DNA of 64,000 nucleotides from Diploptera punctata (taxonomy: Eukaryota; Arthropoda; Insecta; Blattodea; Blaberidae). Below the pieces are notes generated by a model. That model had not been told where the DNA came from and made no database searches. It saw nothing but the letters and a program-made list of their open reading frames with translations. Shown one piece after another: positions 11,718 through 23,164 of this stretch (positions within the stretch are counted from its first letter, which is position 1; every line of letters starts with the position of its first letter). The translations under genes and the position numbers were made by a program. The DNA is taken from the NCBI GenBank assembly GCA_030220185.1, contig JASPKZ010009950.1, positions 53,321-117,320 on the forward strand, written 5' to 3'.

Positions 11718-11779
<62 letters not shown>

Positions 11780-11780
11780 T
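11581..11780 (+). mobile_element. Short retroposon 3' unit with ATT tail, copy 2
   Basis: Nearly the same block as 11373-11502 (few substitutions, e.g. CCATGCATATTTGTG) with its own TTA tail at 11709-11778. Two units joined at their microsatellites suggest unequal exchange at the TTA tract or repeated insertion into the tail. Confidence 0.7.
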
Positions 11781-11784
11781 TGGG

Positions 11785-12030
11785 TCACGACTCTGAAGAT
11801 TTTCAAATTCTTAAAGATGCTTAAGCCTAAATAAAGATGCTTCTAATAAGCAAAATTTACCGATCTCCTTCATCCTAGTAACAGCCTACTTTAATACCCT
11901 TCTAGATGTCTCATTGGGTCGGTATGTTGACCAAATAAGAGTAATTAAATGAACTTGTTTAACTTGCTCTAGGAACTCGTAACAAAGGAGAGGCTAAGGT
12001 CCAACATTGCGCTGTTATGCCATTGTAGAT
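11785..12030 (+). repeat. Dispersed repeat, inverted partner at 51010-51290
   Basis: Shared in inverted orientation: 'CTGAAGATTTTCA', 'AAGATGCTTAAGCCT', 'CTCCTTCATCCTAGTAA', 'AACAAAGGAGAGGCTAAGG'. Part of it resembles the tail of the SINE at 13205-13415. Confidence 0.55.
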
Positions 12031-12043
12031 AGATTAATATTAC

Positions 12044-12046
12044 CTA

Positions 12047-12096
<50 letters not shown>

Positions 12097-12125
12097 GTTG
12101 TTGTTTTGTTGTTATTATTATTATT
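12044..12125. repeat. TTA microsatellite
   Basis: TTA array followed by GTT-rich variation; the low-complexity reading frames here (runs of Ile or Leu) are not genes. Confidence 0.9.
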
Positions 12126-12640
12126 TTTATCGTCATCAGAATCGGTATATCCTGCTGGTCTGTTCCGATCTCATGTTAGAATTGGTCTATCCATCTTTTA
12201 CTGGGTCTTCCAATATTTCTTCGTCCTAGTGGTTTGTAATGGAGAATCTGTTTGGAATTCTGCTGTTATTACCATTCTATTGATGTGGTCCATCCATTCA
12301 TCTCTGTGTTGTGTAATTCTATCTAATAGTTTGCATATATTCAGTTCTCTTCGTATATCCTCACTTCGCCTTTGATCCATTATTGTGTAGCCAGCCACAC
12401 TCCTCAGAAACCTCATTTGTGACGTTTCTATTCTTCGTTCCTGGTTTTTTGTTAGGACCCAGTGTTCCGATCCATATAGTAGTGTTGGAACTGCCATTGT
12501 TTTATAAAATTTTAAAGTGTCTCCTTTCTAGTTCCTTTGAGACTTCGTTTTATGGCGCAACACATATAATTAAATGCATTTATTTTGTTTTCAATGCCTT
12601 CACTTTTTCTATATGAAACATTGTATCCCAGGTAATTAAA
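12126..12640 (-). mobile_element. RTE-type retroelement 3' end
   Basis: Minus-strand frame 12198-12497 gives MAVPTLLYGSEHWVLTKNQE, FLRSVAGYTIMDQRR, DIRRELNI and HRDEWMDHINRM, the C-terminal signature of RTE-type polyproteins. Upstream in the element (12512-12640) are YLGYNVSY and NYMCCAIKRSL. It is a related but distinct family from family 1; a close relative lies at 20805-21590. Confidence 0.8.
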
Positions 12641-12652
12641 ATTGCTCACTTC

Positions 12653-12831
<179 letters not shown>

Positions 12832-12835
12832 GTGA

Positions 12836-13195
12836 AATTTTGAGGAAGTGGCTGAATTCAAATACCTAGAAACAATAACTACAAACACGAATGAGGAGCA
12901 GAAAGAAATTAAACATAGGCCCAATTCTAGAATTGCACGATATTATGTAGGCCTATTACATGGACTCTTGTCGTCCCAACTTCTCTCAAAAGACGTTAAG
13001 CTAATGATACAAAACTGTTATTCTCCTAGTTGCATTATATGGATCTCGAACATGGGCTCTTACTTTAAGGGAGGAGAAAAGATTACGAGTATTTGAGAAT
13101 AAAGATATTTGGAAAATGTTTGGACCAAAGAGAGGTTAACAGACAGGCGAATGGAGAAGACTTCATAACACTGAACTATGTGATCTTCATGCGAA
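12836..13195 (+). mobile_element. RTE family 1 fragment
   Basis: Encodes EFKYLETITTNTNEEQKEIK and further degraded C-terminal pieces (LRVFENKDIWKMFG). It lacks the RT catalytic part and ends abruptly where a SINE in the other direction begins. Confidence 0.8.
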
Positions 13196-13204
13196 AGCAA
13201 AAAA

Positions 13205-13415
13205 GCTATTCTTTATTCTGACTTAGGTTTTTTTCCTAGCCTGAATATCTTCAAACTCGGGACTCACGGATTAAAGACCCTCCCTGAGGACTTGTCGTTT
13301 GGATTTCTCCAATCTAAAAATGCATAGACCATGCCCGGTTACGAACCCGCGATCTCCGGGACTATAAGCAAGAAACCAAGAAGCATAACCACTAAATTAC
13401 TGCGGCCAACCTACC
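13205..13415 (-). mobile_element. tRNA-derived SINE, head D
   Basis: On the minus strand the head carries an A box (TAGTGGTTATGC region, about 13393-13404) and a B box (GGGTTCGTAACCG, about 13338-13350). The tail includes 'CCGAGTTTGAAGATATTCAG', which is similar to the repeats at 11785 and 51010. Confidence 0.65.
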
Positions 13416-13465
13416 TAAATGCAGAAATGTATTTACCTCATCTATAACTTCACTGTTCATCCCAG

Positions 13466-14308
13466 AGTATGAAGAAGGCTTACAACTCAATGGTATTAAT
13501 AAGCTGTTAGTTTATGCTGATGATGTAGTACTATTGGGCGATAGCGAGAAGATACTAAAGGACAACACGCACACACTATTGAGTAACACTAAGAAATTAG
13601 GACTTGAAGTAAATATCAATACAACTAAATATATGGTCACACGTAGAAATGCATTATATAATGGAAATGGAAATTTTGAGGAAGTAGCTGAATTCAAATA
13701 TCTAGGAACAATAATCACTATTTAGGAATGAGATGCACAAAGAAATTAAACATAGGCTCAATTCTGGAAATGCGTGCTATTATGCATTGCAGAGACTCTT
13801 GATGTCCCAACTCCTTTAAAAAAAACGTTAAACTGAAAATATATAAAACTATTATTCTACCAGTTATATTTATATGGATGCAAAACATGGACTCTTCCTT
13901 TAAGGGAGGAAAGGAGATTACGAATATTTGAGAATAAAGTACTAAGGAAAAATTTTGGACCAGACAGTGAATGGAGAAGACTAATATAACATTTAATTAC
14001 ATGGACTTTATAGGAAGCCAGATATAATAAGAACAGTTAAGTCTCGTAGACTGCGATGGGCAGGACATGTGACGCGTATAGGGAATAAAAGACTTGCATG
14101 GAAGCTTCTGGTAGGAAAACCAGAGGGAAAACGCCCAGTTGGTAGACCAAGAATGAGGTGGGAGAATAACATTAACTATGATTTGAGGGAAGTAGATTAT
14201 ACAGGGAATGATTGGAAAGCATTAGCTCAGGATAGGGATGTATGGAAAGCTTATGAAAGCCATGAACCTACGGATTCGATAGAGCCAGTGAGTTAGTTAG
14301 TTAGTATA
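13466..14308 (+). mobile_element. RTE family 1, RT C-terminus to 3' end
   Basis: Contains an intact catalytic box LVYADDVVL (13509-13535), NTKKLGLEVNIN and the long C-terminal part up to GRPRMRWENNINYDLREVDY (14069-14230). The 3' end has GTTAGTTAGTTAG at about 14290-14303. Several frameshifts (about 13725, 13815, 13975) break the frame. Confidence 0.85.
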
Positions 14309-14424
14309 ACTTCCTGTTATGAAATTTAGTTTGGTTTCAATTTATCGTAATTTTAATTTAATTTGTTATGCTTTGTATTTATTTAAGAATAACCCTACAA
14401 CTCCTGCACATGTATCCTGATCTT

Positions 14425-14560
14425 TTAATTTGCCACAAACCATGGTTAACGTTATTGTTCCACATCATTCTTGGCCTGCCTACTGATCGCTTTACCTCTG
14501 GGTTTCCAATAAGAAGTTCTAATGCCCCTTTTTTCATTTTTTATTCGTGTCACAAAAGTT
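14425..14560 (-). mobile_element. RTE family 1 fragment, minus strand
   Basis: Reverse-complement matches to the C-terminal region around 'RPRMMWNNNVN' (compare 1630-1690). Confidence 0.6.
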
Positions 14561-14709
14561 AGAAAAATAGTATTAGGAACTGCGGGTTTATCTGAAAGAT
14601 GTAATTTAAAATTCGCTCTAGGAGCCCCATGTTTGTTATCTCGCAACGTAACTGAGTATATACGATTTAATTTTTTATTTTAGGATTGTTTCTGTTATAT
14701 ATACACAGC

Positions 14710-15770
14710 TATCCTCAACCAATTTTTTTTCTTCCACACTTCCCGGTCTTGCGTGTCTGCTTCTGTCATATTTCTCTTCTTCATGTTGTCTTGAATTTCC
14801 TTTATCCACGTTGGCTTTGATCTACGACATTTCCCTTTTCAGGCGGTATCCATTTCAACACTTCTTTCTTTGTTTCCTGTGTCCCTTCTTCTCGTTATAT
14901 GCCCATACCATCTTAGTTGGATTTCTTCAATCTCTTGTACAATATCTTTTTTCTACATTCATAATTTTTCTTATTCTATTATTTTTTTATTTTGTCTTCT
15001 TCTTCTTCTTCTTCCTTTCATGTGATAGACCTAGTGGTCTGCTACGGTCTCAATCCAACGTTTGAAGGATCTGCCCAAAGATCTCTTGCCTGGTAATTTA
15101 AGATCTGACGTAGTATTCTTGTTCTGCTCATTCTTCGTACGTGAGATTTCCAGTTGTTTCTGTATTTTTGTACATATTCCATGACTGATTCTGTGTGTAA
15201 TTCTTTGAGAATCTCAGAATTCCTTTTTTGGGCCTGCCCTTGAATAGCCCGCAGTGTGTCTCATAAATTTCATTTCTGCCGCAGTTAGTCTTTGTTCATC
15301 TACACTGCGAATTGTCCAGGCCTCACTGCCGTAACATAATATGGGTCTGGCCAGTGTTTTATAAATTCTAGTTCGTGTGTGTTGCTGTACTGTGTTTGTC
15401 TAATTTTGATATTCATGCAGATCTTCTTAAAAAGTCAATCTCTGTGACTAATAATTTATTTCCGTGTTTTTGCTTCAAGGTCCATGTTTCCGCACCATAT
15501 AATAAAATACTCTTCACAATTGTGTTATATATTAATAATTTAGCCATATTTATTATATTCCTATTCCATAAAATAGAATTTAATATGTTAATAACTTTCT
15601 TTTTCTCTATTATTCTTTTTTCGACGACTAATTGAGATGATCCATCTTTTTGAATTATTGATTCCAAATACTTAAAATGTTCCACTGTTTTATTATTTGC
15701 TTTTAATTTACGATTTAAGTTACAAAATAAATTTATATTCCTTAAACCATCAAAATTGACCATGAATACA
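14710..15770 (-). mobile_element. RTE-type retroelement 3' ends (two fused minus-strand fragments)
   Basis: 15413-15763 encodes VEHFKYLESIIQKDGS, SILLYGAETWTLKQKHG and LVTEIDFLRRSA. From 15000 to 15370 another family's C-terminal end follows (frames around WTIRSVDEQRLTAAEMKFM). A CTT-rich stretch at 14995-15016 may be the tail of the second piece, and 14710-14980 is a third degraded stretch of the same kind. None carries RT catalytic residues. Confidence 0.7.
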
Positions 15771-15872
15771 GCTTGCTGAGGAATTCGTTTGGATTAAGCA
15801 GTTCCTGTTTTACGATCTATTTTTGACCTTACAATATCTATATTTACAAACGCAGTATCTGTTTCAGACAAT

Positions 15873-16055
15873 ATGACTGATATTTCTGTCGAACTTAGTG
15901 ACTCCAATAAAGACAATGCCAATAAAAACTACATAGCACTCACTAGTGCAGAAGACAAAATGGTCACCGACAGTGTACAAGACAAAATGACGGATAACAA
16001 TGCCACAGAGGAACAGGAAAAATCGGTGAATTCTTTCAGAGAAGTGCTGCCACAG
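15873..16055 (+). CDS. Tret1-like: Tret1-like gene 2, coding exon 1 (cytoplasmic N-tail)
   Basis: Codes for residues 1-61, a hydrophilic acidic tail rich in Asp, Glu, Asn and Lys, ending FREVLPQ before the CAG|GTAAG donor (phase 0). It has no similarity I recognise except to exon 1 of gene 3, which is also exactly 61 codons and ends FRILVPQ. The start was chosen because the ATG follows a plausible acceptor by 5 bases, opens the frame that reaches the donor in phase 0, and mirrors gene 3. The role of the tail (trafficking or regulation) is unknown. Confidence 0.8.
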
Positions 16056-16096
16056 GTAAGTTTGTTTCTGAATCTTGTTTTGAACAGAAGAGTACA

Positions 16097-16950
16097 ATAA
16101 TAGCTCATTATCCGCAGGGGATATGTTCCATAAATATGCCGCGAATACAAAAACCGTGAAAATTGAATTGAAATTTATATGGGTAGGCCTATAGGCCTAT
16201 AGGGGATACGTTCCAAGGTTCCGAAATAAAATGAAAATTATCAAAATAAAATCAATTTCAAGAGAGATTTTGGACAATTTATATTAATTATTGTTGTCGG
16301 ACTTAGGCAGAGGCTTAAGTAACTTAGGCCTAGTATTTTGTTTTCCTGTTTTGTTGCTTTTAAAATGACTGTCAATTCAGATTTATATTCAGCTATGAAT
16401 TCAGCGATAGAATTCCTCATTTTATCTTCGGATTTCTTTATGTATCGTACAGAGCATGATATGTATGCAAACAACTCGCCAACTTTAAGCGGCAACACTA
16501 CTTTTTCCCACCTCGGAGCTAATTTTTCTTTACTTTTACTCGACATTAAAAATTGGGAACAAAACAGGAGAGACACGTGTTATTCAATCATAATTACTGC
16601 AAATAATGACAAGTTGTAACAATAAAACACCGATCGTGGCGAAGGCGGCATTTATCAACGGACCTAGCAGCACGTGAAATACGGCGGCGGCTGCTTTTAA
16701 CAACGAACTTTTAGGCTTAGTAACAATAAGGTTGGTTTACTTTGATATTTGTCTATTTGGCATGAATCATTTTTGTAAAACCGCCTTGGCACGTGCCTGC
16801 AGTAAAAAAGTTGCCGGTGCGTTAATAAAGGATACCTAATCCTTCTAATATACCGACAAGGTCCGCGAATAAAGACACTTTATCCGTGAATACAGGAACT
16901 GTGTCACAATTTTTTTAACCCGCGAGTAACGAAAACGCGAATCATACATT
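16097..16950. mobile_element. pogo/Tigger-like DNA transposon relic, copy 1 (intron 1 of gene 2)
   Basis: It shares its length and order of blocks with 54888-55769: 'CGAATACA', 'GGGATACGTTCCAAGG', 'AACAATAAAACACCGAT', 'GGCACGTGCCTGC', 'GAACTGTGTC', 'AACGCGAATCA'. The minus strand retains a piece like the N-terminal DNA-binding region of pogo-type transposases (16241-16576: PRWEKVVLPLKVGELFA and CSVRYIKKSEDKMRNSI). The terminal repeats are degraded in this copy. It is non-functional. Confidence 0.65.
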
Positions 16951-17059
16951 AGTTTGTTACCTGGCGAAATTTGGACTCAAATGCATGTATCCTGCCTATT
17001 TTGTTGCAAAAATACGTGGATAAGTTATTAACAATAATTATTTTTTTCGAAATGTATCC

Positions 17060-17290
17060 ACAATACCCTTCACCATTTGTAACTCACAGTTCACTCACAC
17101 TTCTTCTCAACACTATCCAGCCAACCTTATTTAGGTCTTCCGCTTCTTTTTCCATCTATTCTCCATTCCGAGATCTTCTTAAGGATTCTATCACATGTCA
17201 TCCTCTTGAGACGTCGAGACCACCTTAATCGTCTCTCTTCAATTATCTGTTATACATTTCTTTCAACTTTCGTAATTGGAAAAACTGCAC
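17060..17290 (-). mobile_element. Probable non-LTR 3' relic
   Basis: The minus strand reads, in broken frames, 'LRWSRRLKRMTCDRILKKI...EWRMDGKRSGRPK', which is the C-terminal pattern of RTE-type elements. It is degraded and assigned by pattern only. Confidence 0.45.
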
Positions 17291-17687
17291 TTAAACTAGC
17301 GTAAAATATTTTCGAAGTCCTATAGAACAACAGTGCGCATACTCCAGAGTTTACAGAGCCAGCTATAACCCACAATCGGAACCACATATCGATTATCATC
17401 CTCGATTACTATCCGTCGCTATGAAATTTAAATGACCAATATTTGCAATAAATCCTCAAATCTATTTTAAAAAATATATTAATCATATTAAAATTACCAA
17501 ACGTTTATTAAAAATGGGTGTACACTTACTTATCACTCCCAAACACTGATCCAACCAGCGATAACCCAAAACAGCGATAGGAAAATCATAGACTAAGTAA
17601 TATACTCTGTGGAGAAAATAGCAGTTAGCATCACAATATTGTCTAACAGTGTCATAATATTGTGATTTGCATATTTAAATAAATGTC
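17291..17687. other. Intron 1 of gene 2, nothing recognised
   Basis: AT-rich sequence between a retroelement relic and a SINE; no coding signal. Confidence 0.4.
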
Positions 17688-18065
17688 CACCGCTGTGGTC
17701 TCGAGGTAGCGTGCTGCCTTGTCACGCAGCAGGTCCGGGTTCGATCTCCGGTCGGGACAGTTTTTCTGGGTGAGGTTTTATCGGGGTTTTTCCTCACCTG
17801 TAAGACAAATGTCAGGAAAACGTTAAGGCCCAAACGGTCTCCGAAATCATATGGCCATCGGAATCATCATCGTTCATATTCACCTTAGGTTAAGTTTAGG
17901 ATTAGGGACTCTCCTGGCGCACCACTATCATCATCATCACCCATCATATCATCGGGGCACCGTAACCCCGCCTTCCAGGCGTCCCAACCTCAGAAGTGGG
18001 TTACAAGTACGCCATGCCAGGAGAGAACACCAGGAATGTCGAAAGACAATCTGGGGCATTTGAAA
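17688..18065 (+). mobile_element. tRNA-derived SINE, head A with tail 1
   Basis: The head starts GTCCACCGCTGTGGTCTCGA and carries an A-box-like block (GGTCTCGAGGTAGCGTG) and a B box (GGGTTCGATCTCC). The middle TGCCTTGTCACGCAGC resembles a tRNA-Asp(GTC) anticodon arm. Then follow a conserved body ('GGGTGAGGTTTTATCGGGG', 'TTTTCCTCACCTGTAAGACAA') and tail 1 ('CTCTCCTGGCGCACC', 'CCCATCATATCATCGGGGC', 'CCAACCTCAGAAGTGGGTTA', 'GCCATGCCAGGAGAGAACAC'), ending in poly(A). The 70-aa frame inside it is not a gene. Confidence 0.85.
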
Positions 18066-18069
18066 AAAA

Positions 18070-19168
18070 AAAAATTTAATTTAAAGAAATACTTCAAAAT
18101 TGTCTAATAATGTTATGAAAATTCTTTGAAAAAGTTTAAAATATTAAATAATATTAGTAAATACAGAAGAAGAGCTATAATTTACAACAATATAATTGAA
18201 AAAATGAAGCGCTAGTAGAAGTGCAGTTGAGCCTTCGTAATGTTCCTAATTTCAACGTTCTTTTTTTTTTTTTTTTTTCTAATCTCGGCTTCAACGATGA
18301 TCTTCTCCAGTAATCCATCTCTGTTGATAAGTTGCTAATAACTTGTTGGCTTGGCACCTTTTAATTGTACAAGTCTTTGATCCACTTAGCACAATACTCT
18401 CTAGAATGGCCTGGTAGAAAAATGTATTTGTTCTATAATATTATATTAAAGTGCTTTTTACAGAAGCGAGCAAATGAATAAAAATCGAGCGATAGCTAGG
18501 TTTTTATTCCGAGATTCTGTAAAACACTTCACAAACGTGCGTTGTACATTATTTTCTGCGCGATGGCATTTTCAAAGTAATAAATAATAGTAAAATAATA
18601 ACATATTTGTTGGAAATATTTGCGTTCATTATAAACAACTGACTAACGTTAACAGCGTGGCCAATGTTTTATACGGTAATTGCCGAAAATAATTTTGTTG
18701 AGACAACAGCAGGCCGTGACATCAATCAGTCTTAAAATGGCGGCAAGTACGAATTTATTGTTTTATATTGTTTCAAATAAAGTTGCAGTGATTTGTTTCA
18801 TATAATGTATATTAACACTACTTTGGATATATTTTTGTATACATAGTCTGACCATCGGATCTGTGACCCCGGAAGATATACGAACTAAACACTAATTCCT
18901 TTTCTGTCTCGGTAAATCATTTCCCTCTCTTCATTCCTATCTCTCTTTTTTCTTTCGCCCCTCCCACTATTCACAATTTTGTGCCTTCTTAGGAGACAGG
19001 TAATTTGGCTAGCATTCCAGTGTTGTCAAATCAACATGTACACTGTAGTTCGGAAAGGTGAAAGAAACATTATTAAGCAAATAATAAAAGTCAATCAGCG
19101 TCATTAGACCTACTTAAATATGAAGAAGTAATAATTAACCTTACATTATTCAAGATTCATGATACTGT
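18070..19168. other. Intron 1 of gene 2, nothing classified
   Basis: Contains a poly(T)/poly(A) tract at 18262-18279, possibly a retroposon tail. The minus-strand frame around it (18175-18357) contains a 'SNLSTEMDYWRRS' block typical of an RTE-type C-terminus, so a small minus-strand relic may lie at about 18290-18420. The rest is unassigned. Confidence 0.4.
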
Positions 19169-20588
19169 TTGGGGGAAGTTTGGCAACATCCCTACTTGGA
19201 AAATTGTCCTGTCTACTAGTGGGAGGGAAGTGAGTGGAATGGTGTGAGTACAGGCAGGTATAGGCGTTCACGTTTCTAAGAACGACTGCAGCGCTTGAGG
19301 AGCACAGATCCGTTGGTCCGACAATACATTGTACGTAGTATACATAAAGGGCAGTGGTTTTACTTCCCGCACGAGGTAGGTAATATGCAATATTATAGTA
19401 TAGTTATTTAGGTTGGCAACCCCGAAATGTAGGAAGATGAACTTTCAATCATGGTCGCCATTGCTGTAAGTACGACAGAACGCACTATCGCGCAAAAAGG
19501 ATGTTAGGCCTATTACTCCATACGAGTAATACTGTATTCAGCATGCCAATTACTCTCCGTTCATCTGCTATTTCTTTTTTTGTGATGAACCTTCTTCTAA
19601 AATTGATCCTTATAGCCCATCTAAATTCCTTCATATGTTTACTGTCATTCATTCCTGTAAGATATTTTTAATGAATATATTGATTGTTAAATATTGTTTT
19701 GTTTATATTAATTTGTAATCCTCGTTTTCCATATAAAAGTAAAGTATTCTCACTACAGGCCTCAGGAGGCCCTTGGGGTAGTGGGAGGTCATGGCTCCCA
19801 CTTTTTCTGGACAGTCGGCACTTGAAGTCAGCTGGGTTGTCATCCCTGCGTGACGGCCGCCTTTACCCCCAGAACAAGTTGGGGGAAGTTTGGCAACATC
19901 CCTACTTGGAAAATTGTCCTGTCTACTAGTGGGAGGGAAGTGAGTGGAATGGTGTGAGTACAGGCAGGTATAGGCGTTCACGTTTCTAAGAACGACTGCA
20001 GCGCTTGAGGAGCACAGATCCGTTGGTCCGACAATACATTGTACGTAGTATACATAAAGGGCAGTGGTTTTACTTCCCGCACGAGGTAGGTAATATGCAA
20101 TATTATAGTATAGTTATTTAGGTTGGCAACCCCGAAATGTAGGAAGATGAACTTTCAATCATGGTCGCCATTGCTGTAAGTACGACAGAACGCACTATCG
20201 CGCAAAAAGGATGTTAGGCCTATTACTCCATACGAGTAATACTGTATTCAGCATGCCAATTACTCTCCGTTCATCTGCTATTTCTTTTTTTGTGATGAAC
20301 CTTCTTCTAAAATTGATCCTTATAGCCCATCTAAATTCCTTCATATGTTTACTGTCATTCATTCCTGTAAGATATTTTTAATGAATATATTGATTGTTAA
20401 ATATTGTTTTGTTTATATTAATTTGTAATCCTCGTTTTCCATATAAAAGTAAAGTATTCTCACTACAGGCCTCAGGAGGCCCTTGGGGTAGTGGGAGGTC
20501 ATGGCTCCCACTTTTTCTGGACAGTCGGCACTTGAAGTCAGCTGGGTTGTCATCCCTGCGTGACGGCCGCCTTTACCCCCAGAACAAG
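19169..20588. repeat. 710-bp tandem duplication, two copies
   Basis: The block starting at 19171 (GGGGGAAGTTTGGCAACATC) recurs at 19881 and the block ending at 19878 (CAGAACAAG) recurs at 20588, a constant offset of 710. By eye the copies are identical over the full length. Each copy ends inside a minus-strand SINE of family B, whose remainder continues after copy 2 at 20589-20715. Confidence 0.92.
19757..19878 (-). mobile_element. SINE family B, partial, inside duplication copy 1
   Basis: Reverse complement of 59555-59690: 'GGCCTCAGGAGGCCC', 'TGGACAGTCGGCACTTGAAG', 'CTGCGTGACGGCCGCCTTTA'. It is cut by the duplication junction and lacks its tRNA-like head. Confidence 0.8.
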
Positions 20589-20715
20589 CGTCTGGTACTA
20601 ATTTCCGTTAGAGGCTGAGTCGACCCTAGGGTCATAGTGCCGCCAGAAGGTTTGGGCCAGTTTAAAAATCCTAACCCCACCGGGACTTGAACTCTCGACC
20701 TTCCGGCTTGTATAA
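20467..20715 (-). mobile_element. SINE family B, nearly complete, minus strand
   Basis: Extends from the tail ('GGCCTCAGGAGGCCC') through 'GTCGACCCTAGGGTCATAG' to part of the tRNA-like head with the B box ('CGGGACTTGAACTCTCGACC', 20682-20702). The same order, inverted, is at 59400-59690. The start of the head is missing. Confidence 0.75.
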
Positions 20716-20799
20716 TTTTCTAATCATGTATGATGCTAGCTCATGCGCATGGTGAATGGTTGCGACTTAGAAAAATGTTTCGTGTCACATGTTGAAAAG

Positions 20800-21760
20800 T
20801 ATCATCATCAACGATCACGGATTAAGCCCATGTGGCTTGTTCCGGTCTCATAGATTCTCATTCAAAAGTTGGATCCATCTCTTCTTCGGTCTACCAACAT
20901 TCCTGCGTCCTTTTGGTTTGTATGTAAGAATAATTTTGGGAATGCGATCATCTTCCATTCTTTGAACATGTTCTTTCCATTTTTTCTAGATTATTTTATT
21001 CTGTCTAAGAGTTTAAAGATATTTAGCTCATTTCTAATATCTTCACTTCTTCTCTTATCTAGAACTGTGCAACCAGCCACACTTCTCAGAAATCTCATTT
21101 CAGCTGCTTCTATGATCTTCTCTTCTCTTTTAGTTAAAACCCAAAATTCACTACCATACAATAGTAAGGGGTCTGCCACTACTTTATAAAATTTTAGTTT
21201 TGTTTATTTTCTTGTGCTTTTAAATATACTTCTGATTGGTCCACATATATAATTAAATTTATTAAGTTGTTAAATAGATCTTCATTTTTAAAATAGGAGA
21301 TTTCATAACCCAGGTATTTAAATGGTTCACTTGTTCAATGGGTTTCCCGTCCAGAATTATTTTAACTCTTACGGTATCTGATCCCTTAAAAGCTAGGATT
21401 TTCGTTTTACTTATTGATATTTTGAAATTATATTTCTGTATAATGTTATTTAACTGAAAGAGCGATTTCTGTAGACCATCTTCTGAACTAGATATAACAA
21501 CTTGGTCATCTGCAAAAAGTAAGGTATCTAACATCTTATTTCTTATTTTGAAATGTGAGTTCAAATTTATCTGCCAATTATACACGATATCGTCAATATA
21601 AATATTAAAAAAGGGAGGATGAAAGTGGACATCCCTGTCTTACACCTCTATTTATTGTTGCTGTTATATTGTTTTTATTTTTGCCTCCAGTTTCTATTGT
21701 TATTTTAAATTGTTTCTATTGTTATATTTGAAAAGTATTTCCTGGTTATTAATATCATAA
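20800..21760 (-). mobile_element. RTE-type retroelement, RT C-terminus to 3' end, minus strand
   Basis: 21262-21585 encodes LLFADDQVVISSSEDGLQ, the RT catalytic box (FADD), and NFKISISKTKILAFKG. 20991-21179 encodes LLYGSEFWVLTKREE, RFLRSVAGCTVLDKRR and IRNELNIFKLLDRI. The 3' end near 20800 is an ATC-rich tail. It lies in intron 1 of gene 2 just before exon 2, and is close to the family at 12126-12640. Confidence 0.85.
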
Positions 21761-21777
21761 TGCTAATGTGTGTATAG

Positions 21778-22180
21778 TTTGCAGCTAGTGTTGTTGTTAA
21801 TCTGATAAGTCTGGATGTCTCGCTGATAATGAACTACTCTACGGTGCTGATAGCGGCGCTCCACCACGCTGAAGGAGATCTAACACTGGACGACAGAATG
21901 GCCTCCTGGATGGGAAGCATTGCATTCGTGAGTCAGCCACTTGGATGCATATGTTCAGGCTTGTTATCCCAGAACGTCGGCCGAAAAACAGCCTTGTTGG
22001 TGGCCAATGTACCGTACCTGGTCTCCTGGATTCTCATATGCACCGCACACAATATCATGTCCCTGTTCGCGGTCAACATCATGGCGGGGATCTCCATCGG
22101 ATTCTCTGCAGCACCAATATTCGCTTACTTGGGTGAAATAACTCAACCGCGCGTCAGAGGGATCATCACTGCCACCAGCA
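21778..22180 (+). CDS. Tret1-like: Tret1-like gene 2, coding exon 2 (helices 1-4)
   Basis: Codes for residues 62-195 plus one base of codon 196 (phase 1). Helix 1 covers about residues 62-89 (FAASVVVNLISLD...). The loop then has the conserved L-x3-x-ASWMGSI block (96-109), helix 2 lies at about 104-124, and the loop 2-3 MFS signature GRK is at 129-131. Helices 3 and 4 are at about 133-151 and 154-176. The loop 4-5 signature LGEI-x5-RG is at 179-189. The acceptor is TATAG (21773-21777) and the donor A|GTAAGT. The exon has exactly the length of its counterpart in gene 3 (403 nt), with near-identical DNA over residues 80-108. Confidence 0.93.
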
Positions 22181-22255
22181 GTAAGTATTGACATCCGGGC
22201 GGCTTCGCACTGGGTAGTGATTCTTAAACAAAAGTTTATTTTGAAATGTTTTCTG

Positions 22256-22310
22256 ACTAACTAACTCACTTAATTCCTGGCTCTATCGAACTCGTAGGTT
22301 CATGATATGT
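22256..22310 (-). mobile_element. RTE family 1, very short 3' remnant
   Basis: Matches the last ~50 bases of the family ('CTAACTAACTCACTTAATTC', 'TCGAACTCGTAGGTTCATGA'). Confidence 0.7.
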
Positions 22311-23160
22311 TTGGCATAGCTTGATTTACCACCCACGTACATAAAATTTTGCCACGATCCTACCCTTTTAAACATTGAGTTTGAAAGTTTTGAGTGACTA
22401 TATCAACATTCCTTTGCCCGGGCCCATAGAAGACAAAGATTAATCCACCTTCGCTTTGTAAATTACTTAACATATAGTACTGATTGCTAAACAGTATAAT
22501 AATCATGGAAGCTACAAGAAAAAAGGGGATAACTTGGCTTGAAAAAGCTTTCGAATATATATCAATATAAAACAGCAAATATCATGACTAGCTACACAAT
22601 TAGTAAACATACGTTAACTAAAAATAACTTTTAATGAAAATAATGAATCAGATAATTGAAATACAAATAATTTAACAGAAATGTATCTTCTTGACCATTA
22701 TATAATTTGAAAGAAAAGATATGAATGAAATAATATAAATTAACAAGCTCGGTCATCAATAATTCGAAAAAAACAATAATAATAATAATAATAATAATAA
22801 TAATCAAGCATACATACACTCACTCACTCTGCAGTCCAGCCGAGGGTTAGGGTCCACAGTCCGGTTGCCCTACCCTGGCTTGAGGGACTGATGAAACCAA
22901 ACAGTTCACTAGAGCTACAGTCGAACTGACTACGTGATCCCAAAGTTGATTATGACCCTGATACTAGCTTGCACAGCTTATTTGAGGCTTTCAATAACGA
23001 GGGGAAGTTGCGCAGTCACACGCAGCGCAGAAGGAAGGAGGGAGGGGGGTACGTAGGGGAGACGATAACAAAGACAGGAATTTGGCACTGTTCTATAACA
23101 TCACTGTAGAGGGATGACACGGTGACGTAGTTGTTACGTAGTTATTACGTACCGAAAAAG
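22310..23160. other. Intron 2 of gene 2, mostly unassigned
   Basis: Contains an AAT array at about 22773-22803. No gene or repeat partner was recognised in the rest. Confidence 0.4.
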
Positions 23161-23164
23161 TGAT

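Noticed and set aside
17851..18063. 70-aa frame with His-rich segment
   Set aside because: Lies wholly inside the SINE body and tail; the His run is a CAT repeat.
22143..22194. Extension of the exon 2 frame to a stop (SKY end)
   Set aside because: A clear GTAAGT donor at 22181 in the phase used by gene 3, and a matching acceptor for exon 3, show that the read-through is intronic.
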